This document shows, one piece after another, positions 1-4,597 of a stretch of 5,695 nucleotides of DNA (positions are counted from its first letter, which is position 1; every line of letters begins with the position of its first letter). The notes under the pieces were generated by a model that was not told the origin of the DNA, did not search any database, and was given only the letters and a program-made list of their open reading frames with translations. The DNA lies in assembly GCA_020854975.1 (NCBI GenBank), contig JAHKLQ010000169.1, positions 1 to 5,695 of the forward strand, written 5' to 3'. This DNA comes from Methanobacterium sp. (lineage in GTDB: Archaea; Methanobacteriota; Methanobacteria; Methanobacteriales; Methanobacteriaceae). The position numbers and the translations under genes were made by a program.

Positions 1-150
1 ACTGATCAGGATCGAGTGGAAGATATAGTGGGAGATATTGAAGAGGAGGATGTGTGTACCTGGAGTGAACAGGATTGGATCGAGGATATCTCTGAAAATA
101 TTGCTGAAGAAGTGATTGAATGGTTAGAACCCATTAAAAAAGCTAAATAA
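1..150 (+). CDS. C-terminal end of an unidentified acidic protein (partial, cut by window edge)
   Basis: An open frame runs from the first base to a TAA at 148-150 and gives 49 residues, so the N-terminus lies outside the window. The fragment is strongly acidic (runs such as DIEEED and repeated Asp/Glu) with two Trp-containing patches and ends in the basic tail PIKKAK. It has no membrane segment and no motif I can assign. What makes it more than a chance frame is that its last part, from SENIAEEVIEW to the end, is repeated with one residue change at 2180-2236, at the end of a broken gene. That points to a paralogous family present at least twice here. The companion pseudogene has a likely extracellular N-terminal part, so this may be the C-terminus of a surface protein; that is inference. 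A T-run follows the stop. Confidence 0.6.
   Translation, partial: TDQDRVEDIVGDIEEEDVCTWSEQDWIEDISENIAEEVIEWLEPIKKAK
91..140 (+). repeat. Dispersed repeat, copy 1 (3' end of the partial gene)
   Basis: These 50 bases match 2180-2229 on the same strand with two adjacent mismatches (106-107). Positions 108-140 are identical without interruption to 2197-2229. Both copies are read in the same codon phase and encode the same C-terminal peptide except Glu to Arg. After 140 the copies diverge (KAK-stop here, NN-stop in copy 2). Confidence 0.9.
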
Positions 151-159
151 GGTAATTAT

Positions 160-170
160 ATCTTTTTTTG
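160..170 (+). terminator. Oligo-T terminator after the partial gene
   Basis: A run of seven T (163-169) lies 12 bases after the stop codon at 148-150, with no convincing hairpin before it. Short T-runs directly after stops are the usual termination signal in euryarchaea, so this probably ends the transcript of the partial gene. Position and composition are the only evidence. Confidence 0.45.
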
Positions 171-267
171 GCCTCTAACTATTAATTCACTATTTAGGAT
201 GTATACTTGAAAGGTATAACCTAAAGAAATTAATACATAACACTAACAAGTTTACCCCAATGAGATT

Positions 268-298
268 GTAAAGCCAATGCCTATTGGAGGAGCTTTGC
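268..298 (+). ncRNA. Candidate stem-loop containing a GGAGGAG motif, followed by a T-run
   Basis: Bases 268-274 pair with 292-298 (seven pairs including one G-T/G-U), and 275-278 pair with 283-286 around the four-base loop GCCT. The asymmetric bulge GAGGA (287-291) carries most of a GGAGGAG ribosome-binding-like string. A nine-T run follows at 320-328, which could end a short transcript. No adequate reading frame follows the GGAGGAG motif: a TTG at 295 opens only eleven codons. It may be a small structured RNA or a leader element, or just a fortuitous fold. Confidence is low because I matched it by eye. Confidence 0.25.
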
Positions 299-374
299 AC
301 TTTCATTTAACCATAAATGTTTTTTTTTGAATAGGACCTAATTTGACTAGAAAATTTTATATAAAATTTGTCAA

Positions 375-493
375 CCCCTCATAACTTTACAGTCCCAGAT
401 AATAGAAAATTATTTATTACTGCCCCTTGTATTAACAAACATGATTCAAGTATATCTTAATAATTTGTAAAGTAAATTTGAGTTATGGAGGGG
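375..493 (+). promoter_or_regulatory. Long RNA hairpin that buries the ribosome-binding site of the broken secreted-protein gene
   Basis: All 17 bases of 375-391 can pair with bases in 466-493: 375-380 with 488-493, 381-385 with 482-486, and 386-391 with 466-471. The 3' arm has a one-base bulge (487) and a ten-base bulge (472-481). The apical region of about 74 bases holds a smaller hairpin, 399-403 with 409-413. The 3' arm includes GGAGGGG (487-493), a good archaeal Shine-Dalgarno sequence eight bases before the expected start at 502. Folding would hide it, the layout expected of a translational switch. The same inverted repeat could alternatively be the ends of a small mobile-element remnant of about 119 bp. 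No ligand or known riboswitch class is recognisable. Confidence 0.45.
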
Positions 494-501
494 TATAAAT
501 A

Positions 502-929
502 ATACTAAAAGAAATAAAAACTATTATCTTGACTGTTATTTTTTGTCTGTTTTTACTTGTTGGTATCCGTGAGGTCAGTGCGGCTAGTGTCTATAACATT
601 ACTAATGATTCGTATGGGGATTATTTAGGAATCTCAAGAAGTTCCAGAAGATCCGCATAATCCACGTAAATGGATTAAAGCAGCTGTGGATATTGGTATA
701 GGTACTATTCCTGGAGGTTTAACAGCGGAAGAGTTAATTATTATATCAGAAACACCCTGGATCCTGATGAAATCTAATATGGTATATTCTGGAGGGAAAT
801 ATGTTTTTATAGCTACTGCTGGTGGTTCTTTAACTGAAGGAACCAAAAAAGTTGCAGGGGACTGTTTAACAAGTTACACTTGATAATGTTGAAGATCAAA
901 TAATGGATTATATGGGAGTACCAACCTAA
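502..929 (+). pseudogene. Broken gene for a secreted protein (lost start codon, two frameshifts)
   Basis: Three successive frames make one protein. The first (from 502, stop 658-660) has a classical signal peptide: a Lys-rich start (KEIKT), a hydrophobic core ending CLFLLVGI, then VSAA as a likely cleavage region. The mature start contains the adjacent sequons NIT and NDS. The second frame (629-883) carries a Gly-rich weakly hydrophobic segment (DIGIGTIPGG) and ends past GGSLTEGTKK. The third (870-929) adds about 19 residues ending GVPT. The shifts fall between 629 and 657 and between 870 and 880. At the position dictated by the Shine-Dalgarno GGAGGGG (487-493) the codon is ATA, not ATG, with a stop just upstream, so normal initiation is lost. 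About 142 codons in all; family unrecognised. A 65-codon GTG-start frame at 686-883 lies inside it, but the surrounding coding signal argues for one decayed gene. Sequencing error in homopolymers could mimic the shifts, but would not explain the missing start. Confidence 0.65.
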
Positions 930-1703
930 TTGGAGTTGTTTTATTTGAATGCAGAAAATAGATATCTATTAAAATGGAGTAAAGTGCTGTTAATTATCAT
1001 TATACCTCTTTCAGTTTTTGGGATATACATGGCATTGATATCAGGCAGGACTTCCATTGTTTTTATTTGTATCGGATTAATAATAGGAATGTTATTCAGT
1101 TTCTTTTTAGAAAATAAAATTTTCAGTAAATTGGAGAAAATCCTTGGAATTCGACTTAAAAAGAATAAAAGCTTTAGTAAAGGAAGTTACACTTATGAAG
1201 GACTACCTTGGCTTTTATTATTCATGGTCTTGATTGCAAATATTGCCATTTTTTATCCTTGGGCTATAGGATACAAAAACTTCCCTGCCTATGTAGGATT
1301 TTTATTTATAGGTATTTACCCTCTTGTAATAATGATTCTTCGTAGAAATACTTTTAGTGATAATAGTATCCCCTCTGCTCGGAATCATGTTTATGTTGGT
1401 TCCAACAGGGTCAGCGGTGGTCCAGGATACAACCCATTATATTATCTTTTGTTTTCATTTGCAATCGGTTGTGCATCTACAGTTTGGGGGTTTTCCATGC
1501 TGAATTTCCCAGACATACCATTACAGCAAGGATTGAGTTTGGTTTTTATGGGTTTAATTGGTCAAACACTGGTTCTCTTCCCAGATAAATTCAATAAAAT
1601 CTCACCATATGACACAAGAACAAGAAAAGGCTTGTATTTCATGATGGGAATTACTATTGCCATTATTATCTGTATAGAAATATTATCAAACATTTTTATG
1701 TAA
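930..1703 (+). CDS. Polytopic membrane protein of unknown family, about 257 residues
   Basis: This is the only intact gene in the left half. Hydrophobic segments are visible near residues 18-37, 42-60, 93-113, 118-137, 168-190, 201-217 and 236-256, so six or seven membrane helices. A basic loop (RLKKNKSFSK, residues 75-84) follows the second and is probably cytoplasmic. A polar Gly/Asn/Arg-rich loop around 140-168 includes SGGPGYNP and is the most distinctive soluble part. I recognise no catalytic or transport motif. The start is uncertain. TTG at 930 directly follows the TAA (927-929) of the broken gene, in the same frame, with GGGAG 11 bases upstream. TTG at 945, with TGGAG (931-935) nine bases upstream, is equally good and would remove five residues. 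No ATG occurs before the first helix. The abutting stop and start suggest it was translationally coupled to the upstream secreted protein, so the pair may have worked together at the cell envelope. Confidence 0.75.
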   Translation: MELFYLNAENRYLLKWSKVLLIIIIPLSVFGIYMALISGRTSIVFICIGLIIGMLFSFFLENKIFSKLEKILGIRLKKNKSFSKGSYTYEGLPWLLLFMVLIANIAIFYPWAIGYKNFPAYVGFLFIGIYPLVIMILRRNTFSDNSIPSARNHVYVGSNRVSGGPGYNPLYYLLFSFAIGCASTVWGFSMLNFPDIPLQQGLSLVFMGLIGQTLVLFPDKFNKISPYDTRTRKGLYFMMGITIAIIICIEILSNIFM

Positions 1704-1727
1704 TCTTTGGCTAAGAACATTCCTTAA

Positions 1728-2236
1728 TTAACTTTAACTAATTTGAAGATGAGAATAACAGGAAATGAAACCATATACTACATTAATAATCCGGATGCGG
1801 GTTTTGAAACTATTCAGACCTTTGCCATTACCACAGATAACGTAACCAATAGCGTGGTACAGTACTGGCTAGACAAACAATTATTATACACGCTCCACGG
1901 GCTATGAAAGCAGCCTCCGGAACATTCCTCACATCCCTCCTTGTAATCAGATGACATGACATGGTGGCAGAACAGGCAGCAGAGGAGTTTAATGTCACCT
2001 GGAGTCGTACCACTCCTGTGGTGGTTTCATGTCTTGATAATTTATATCTACTCCTATCATATGAGAATCAAACCTTAAAATTAGAATGGATGTGAATGGT
2101 GCAGTTGATAATGTTTAGACTTCAAATTCATATACTCAGTTCATTTTCAGCTATCAAATACAATATCAGATATCACATATCTGAAAATATTGCTCGAGAA
2201 GTGATTGAATGGTTAGAACCCATTAAAAATAACTGA
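1728..2236 (+). pseudogene. Broken paralogue of the partial gene at the left edge (surface-protein remnant)
   Basis: A first frame, open from 1728 with an ATG at 1749, encodes NPDAGFETIQTFAITTD and a following QYWLDK, and closes at 1905-1907. Around 1880 the coding sense moves to another frame, which continues through KAASGTFLTSLLVI, HDMVAEQAAEEF and FNVTWSRTTPVVVS to the final EWLEPIKNN and TGA (2234-2236). That second frame is interrupted by TGA at 1952-1954 and 2093-2095. From about 2040 to 2175 the residues lose protein-like character, suggesting a deletion or heavy decay. Sequons NET, NVT and NVT fit an extracellular glycosylated protein. The last 19 codons match the C-terminus of the gene ending at 150. 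I read it as an internally deleted, frameshifted paralogue of that gene; I cannot name the family. Confidence 0.65.
2180..2229 (+). repeat. Dispersed repeat, copy 2 (inside the second pseudogene)
   Basis: Second copy of the 50-base repeat found at 91-140, with two mismatches at 2195-2196. The identity begins abruptly after diverged sequence upstream, and stops just before the stop codon. High identity beside heavily decayed sequence suggests recent recombination or gene conversion between the two copies. Confidence 0.9.
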
Positions 2237-2260
2237 CAATATGATGTGTATGTGGAAATA

Positions 2261-2316
2261 AAAATAAATAAAAAAAAGGTGATGGTACCAGATTATATTA
2301 CTAATCTGTAACCATC
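2261..2316 (-). terminator. Hairpin plus oligo-T terminator of the DUF5518-like gene
   Basis: Bases 2281-2295 and 2302-2316 form a stem of six and seven pairs separated by a two-by-two mismatch, around a six-base loop. Read on the - strand, the hairpin starts 12 bases after the stop codon and is followed by eight U (2270-2277) and further U-rich sequence to 2261. This is an unusually bacterial-looking terminator for an archaeon and marks the 3' end of the small membrane protein gene. On the + strand no T-run follows, so it probably works in one direction only. Confidence 0.7.
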
Positions 2317-2327
2317 TGGGACTTAAA

Positions 2328-2732
2328 TTAATCCTCAATGGATTCTAATTGTACCTCTTTCATGAATTCTGTTCTTATCACAGATCCTAATGCCCCTCCA
2401 ACTGTTGCTACAACTATTTGAAGTACTAAATTCATGAGAGAATAAAGTAGTATACTGCTTATATAATCTCCGTACCCTAAATAGTAATAATAAGCAATTA
2501 AAAAGACATTAACAATTAATCCACCAATTAATCCTAAAATAACTCCATTAACAGCCCCATACTTTTCAGATCCATTAATCATGAAACCAACAATGATTCC
2601 AGCTAATAGGAACGTGGGTAATATTAAACTTATTCCTGAAATAATGTCAGAAATAACATATAATGCCACAACTATGATAACTCCAATTATTATTGGTCTC
2701 CATTTCACTAGTTCTTTAATCATGTCTTTCAT
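2328..2732 (-). CDS. DUF5518-like small membrane protein
   Basis: The 134-residue product has about four membrane helices: residues 13-31, 34-52, 60-84 and 93-118. Small-residue packing motifs are clear in the second and third helices (LLAGIIVGF near 42-50, NGVILGLIGGLIV near 62-74) and in the fourth (TVGGALGSVI, 110-119). A short charged tail ends ESIED. The Gly-rich pattern with a second Gly-rich stretch near the C-terminus is typical of DUF5518, a family of unknown function found mainly in Methanobacteriaceae; assignment is by pattern memory, not a search. The ATG at 2732 is supported by the Shine-Dalgarno AGGAG (2742-2746) nine bases upstream. It is monocistronic: about 300 bases separate it from the gene cluster to the right, and it has its own hairpin terminator. 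No biochemical role is known for the family. Confidence 0.75.
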   Translation of the reverse strand: MKDMIKELVKWRPIIIGVIIVVALYVISDIISGISLILPTFLLAGIIVGFMINGSEKYGAVNGVILGLIGGLIVNVFLIAYYYYLGYGDYISSILLYSLMNLVLQIVVATVGGALGSVIRTEFMKEVQLESIED

Positions 2733-2748
2733 ATTTATCCACTCCTGA

Positions 2749-2761
2749 TTTTAAATATTAT
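2749..2761. repeat. 13-bp direct repeat, copy proximal to the DUF5518-like gene
   Basis: TTTTAAATATTAT on the + strand here is repeated exactly at 2786-2798, a 37-bp (start to start) spacing that is close to but not exactly a multiple of the helical repeat. The two sites bracket the inferred transcription start of the - strand gene. They may be a duplicated promoter element or a repressor site; chance similarity in AT-rich DNA is possible. Confidence 0.4.
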
Positions 2762-2785
2762 CTGAGTTCGTTTGAAATATTTACT

Positions 2786-2798
2786 TTTTAAATATTAT
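2786..2798 (-). promoter_or_regulatory. Candidate TATA box region of the DUF5518-like gene (distal copy of a 13-bp repeat)
   Basis: Read on the - strand, an A/T-only block (ATATTTAAA core) sits about 55-65 bases before the ATG. This would place transcription start near 2766 and leave a leader of about 33 bases that includes the Shine-Dalgarno site. The same 13 bases recur at 2749-2761, just upstream of the ribosome-binding site, so this could instead be an operator pair. The background is very AT-rich, so confidence is low. Confidence 0.3.
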
Positions 2799-2929
2799 TT
2801 TTCTAAGAAAACAAACTTCAGATACAACATTAACACCATCTTAACGGGTAAATTTATTTTTAATTAGTCCAATCTATTGTTAATTGTTTTTTAATAAGAC
2901 TATTTAAATAATTATTCCAAAATTTCTAC

Positions 2930-2957
2930 AAATTACTCCCAAATTACTCCCAAATTA
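2930..2957. repeat. Tandem repeat, 11-bp unit, 2.5 copies
   Basis: The unit AAATTACTCCC occurs at 2930-2940 and 2941-2951, then the first six bases again at 2952-2957. The array is perfect but short. It is the most GC-containing motif in this spacer. It may be slippage, or a small set of protein-binding sites. Confidence 0.8.
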
Positions 2958-3007
2958 GTTAAACCAGTATAGACTTAAAAAGAAAACTATCATTATAAAT
3001 TGTATAC

Positions 3008-3020
3008 TCTAAAAAAATAT
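3008..3020 (-). terminator. Oligo-T terminator at the end of the EamA-DedA-repair gene cluster
   Basis: On the - strand a run of seven T (3011-3017) lies 12 bases after the TGA stop at 3030-3032, with no strong hairpin. Its place right after the last gene fits an archaeal U-tract terminator for the whole cluster. Confidence 0.5.
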
Positions 3021-3029
3021 TTAATTGTG

Positions 3030-3857
3030 TCAAATTATCATTTTCAACAAATTATCTCTTCTTTTATCATCTAAAAATTTTAAACTATGCTTCAAAATCC
3101 ATTTTGTTGCTTTGTTATCATTTTCAGCCCATTTAACCAGGAAATCATAGGTTTCATCGGGATGATATTTACTGACTACCCTTAGAGCCCATGCCGCCTT
3201 TTTCTGCACATTTTTTGCAGGGTCCTCCATAACCAGGTCCATCACCCCCAGAACCTCCAGGAACTCTTTTTGGCTTAATATTTTTCTCTCTACAGGGGCA
3301 TGCACTGCAAACGCTGCTGCATTACGGATCCAATCAGTTTCATCAGTAGCCCAATCTTTTAAAACACTGAGTATGTACCTAAAACGTTCTTTGAACATAC
3401 GGTTAAAGGTTTTATCAGCAAATGTATCTGATGATGACCAGTGCAAACTTAATAGTATATACTCCCGGGTTTTCTTTACAACTTTTTCAGGATGATCACG
3501 ACTCATCTCATTAAAGGCTAACCCCACAATTCCTGCTCTCCAACCCCAAACCCTGGATTTTTGAACCTCTTCCTCACTCATCTTCAATTTGGCAGTGTTG
3601 TAAAGACCTTCACAATACCCATAATCAAGATTTTTCCTGAAAAATTTGTCCAATACTTCAAAGTAGAGTTCTGGTGTCTCCAGACCACGCAATCCCAGAT
3701 ACTCACCTAAGGGTTTCAGTTTTCCAAAAGGGATCTTGGAAGTTAATAATACCTCTAATTCATCAAAAAATTCTTCTTCCCCACCCTTTTCTAATTGATC
3801 ACAGGCATGTTCAATTATTTGCAATATTTCCTTTTTATGAAAGGTTTTAGGCTTCAT
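3030..3857 (-). CDS. HEAT-repeat DNA alkylation repair-like protein (AlkD/AlkC superfamily)
   Basis: The product is an all-helical, charged soluble protein of 275 residues. Its C-terminal half shows the helical-repeat pattern of the DNA alkylation repair family (PF08713): DWIRNAAAFAVHAP near 175-188, then NVQKKAAWALRVVSKYHPDE near 216-235, then a third helix pair around TKWILKHSL. AlkD-type enzymes remove alkylated purines from DNA. The Trp/Asp-rich stretch HWSSSDTFADKTFNRMF (139-155) lies where AlkD has its active-site Trp and Asp, but I cannot assign the catalytic residue with certainty. I chose ATG at 3857 because GGTG sits five bases upstream and the gap to the preceding gene is 25 bases. 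A TTG at 3935 would add 26 residues but overlap that gene by 53 bases and has no good ribosome-binding site. It could alternatively be a non-enzymatic HEAT scaffold. Confidence 0.7.
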   Translation of the reverse strand: MKPKTFHKKEILQIIEHACDQLEKGGEEEFFDELEVLLTSKIPFGKLKPLGEYLGLRGLETPELYFEVLDKFFRKNLDYGYCEGLYNTAKLKMSEEEVQKSRVWGWRAGIVGLAFNEMSRDHPEKVVKKTREYILLSLHWSSSDTFADKTFNRMFKERFRYILSVLKDWATDETDWIRNAAAFAVHAPVERKILSQKEFLEVLGVMDLVMEDPAKNVQKKAAWALRVVSKYHPDETYDFLVKWAENDNKATKWILKHSLKFLDDKRRDNLLKMII

Positions 3858-3862
3858 TTCAA

Positions 3863-3866
3863 CACC
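3863..3866 (-). promoter_or_regulatory. Ribosome-binding site deciding the start of the DNA-repair gene
   Basis: On the - strand GGTG lies five bases before the ATG at 3857, complementary to part of the usual archaeal 16S rRNA 3' end. The competing TTG start at 3935 lies inside the upstream gene and lacks such a site, so the ATG is preferred. Confidence 0.5.
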
Positions 3867-3882
3867 GGGAATATCAATTATA

Positions 3883-4533
3883 TTAATTATTCTCTTCTTT
3901 TCTGCTTTGTCTTCTATTATAAATGATAAACCCAACCACCACCAGGATAATAATCACCAACACCACATTACCTAAAAAGGATACTTTAGCCTCTAAGGCC
4001 TGGTAGATGTTTCCAGAGAACCAGGCGAGTAATCCCCAACCCAGTATCTGCACTGCAGATCCAAAAAAGGTGGTTACGAGATATTTTTTGATATCATATC
4101 TGATTAAGCCACAGAACAGGTTAATAGCTATGGCTGGAATGATGGGAAGACATCTGGCAATGAAAATGAAAACATCATCATAGCGGCTTTCATTGATGTG
4201 TTCACCAACTTTCTCCACATCTTCCACTGAAACCCCTAAATATTTGCCGGTTCGCTCTATAAAAGGTGTTCCTAATTTATAAGCTAAAATATAATATACT
4301 AGAGATCCTATAGTTATTCCTAGTGATGCTGGAATGACTATTTTCATTATTAGGGTTCCTAAAGCCATAATAGAAAAAGTGGCTCCTTGCATAACCAGGA
4401 AGGTGGAACTTAAAACTATTAAACTGGCTGGGATGGGGACTATGATTTGCTCCAGGATACAGCCTACAAATACTGCCAATGAAACATTACTAATGATGAA
4501 GGATTCTGCGCTGTTTATAATTGTAGATAACAT
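3883..4533 (-). CDS. DedA/VTT-family membrane protein
   Basis: The 216-residue product has the DedA (SNARE-associated, VTT domain) layout. An N-terminal amphipathic segment is followed by re-entrant/helical hydrophobic stretches near 18-48 with an acidic residue before prolines (LEQIIVPIPAS, Glu28), helices near 53-85, and a loop of charged residues 91-119. Then comes the signature FIFIARCLPIIPAIAINL (123-140) with Arg127 and Pro130, Gly142, and C-terminal helices near 152-175 and 186-206 before a basic tail. Family members are linked to membrane lipid (undecaprenyl- or other polyprenyl-phosphate, phospholipid) flipping and proton-dependent membrane homeostasis; the archaeal substrate is unknown. 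The usual motif is R-x-x-P-x-x-R; the second Arg is Pro133 here. The ATG at 4533 has a strong Shine-Dalgarno GGGGAG five to six bases upstream. It lies 64 bases after the EamA gene and 25 before the repair gene. Confidence 0.85.
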   Translation of the reverse strand: MLSTIINSAESFIISNVSLAVFVGCILEQIIVPIPASLIVLSSTFLVMQGATFSIMALGTLIMKIVIPASLGITIGSLVYYILAYKLGTPFIERTGKYLGVSVEDVEKVGEHINESRYDDVFIFIARCLPIIPAIAINLFCGLIRYDIKKYLVTTFFGSAVQILGWGLLAWFSGNIYQALEAKVSFLGNVVLVIIILVVVGFIIYNRRQSRKEENN

Positions 4534-4575
4534 GATGCTCCCCTTTAAATTTATATTCCAGGTATTTTTCTATGA

Positions 4576-4584
4576 AATATTTAT
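4576..4584 (-). promoter_or_regulatory. Possible internal TATA box before the DedA-family gene
   Basis: ATAAATATT on the - strand lies 43-51 bases before the ATG, within the 64-base gap after the EamA stop. Archaeal spacing would give a leader of about 20 bases including GGGGAG. The DedA and repair genes might therefore be transcribed separately from the transporter. AT-rich surroundings make this weak. Confidence 0.25.
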
Positions 4585-4597
4585 CCATTCTATTTTT

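Larger units (their letters stand above)
171..501 (+). other. Noncoding AT-rich spacer / leader upstream of the broken secreted-protein gene
   Basis: No frame of useful length is open on either strand. The stretch holds a compact hairpin at 268-298, a nine-base T-run at 320-328, an all-A/T 18-bp palindrome at 352-369, and a long imperfect hairpin (375-493) whose 3' arm contains the ribosome-binding site of the next gene. I could not pin down a promoter: many A/T-rich TATA-like strings exist, and the palindrome at 352-369 (TTTTATATAAAA core) is one candidate. The spacing of elements suggests a long structured 5' leader rather than random spacer, but that is inference. Confidence 0.5.
2733..3029. 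other. AT-rich intergenic region between the DUF5518-like gene and the DNA-repair gene
   Basis: No coding frame is apparent on either strand. It contains the ribosome-binding site and putative promoter of the DUF5518-like gene on its left side, an 11-bp tandem repeat at 2930-2957, and the terminator of the right-hand gene cluster at its right edge. The middle (about 2800-2925) is plain AT-rich sequence in which I see nothing else. Confidence 0.6.

Noticed and set aside
295..330. Eleven-codon leader peptide from TTG 295
   Set aside because: The GGAGGAG motif is too close to the TTG, the peptide has no regulatory codon run, and it reads through the T-run.
352..369. Perfect 18-bp palindrome made only of A and T
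   Set aside because: Could be a TATA box or operator, but all-A/T palindromes of this kind are expected in such AT-rich spacers and nothing else supports a function.
375..493. Inverted repeat as the ends of a miniature transposable element
   Set aside because: No target-site duplication was seen and no second copy exists in the window; the coincidence with the ribosome-binding site favours an RNA structure, though a genome-wide search could change this.
634..846. 70-residue frame on the - strand
   Set aside because: It lies antisense to the secreted-protein pseudogene, whose signal peptide and continuous coding sense on the + strand explain the sequence; no ribosome-binding site or recognisable protein character.
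686..883. Stand-alone 65-residue protein from a GTG start
   Set aside because: Protein-like coding sense extends upstream of the GTG to 629 and joins the signal-peptide frame, and there is no ribosome-binding site before the GTG; better read as the middle part of a frameshifted gene.
1952..1954. In-frame TGA as a selenocysteine codon
   Set aside because: Selenocysteine use is not known in Methanobacteriales, the gene is also frameshifted, and no downstream selenocysteine insertion element is visible; decay is simpler.
1828..2013. 61-residue frame on the - strand
   Set aside because: Shadow of the second pseudogene; the + strand shows sequons and protein-like residues, and this frame is Cys/Arg-rich without family character.
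2111..2236. 41-residue frame starting at ATG 2111
   Set aside because: Only its last 19 codons resemble protein (the duplicated C-terminus); the start has no ribosome-binding site and the first half is decayed sequence.
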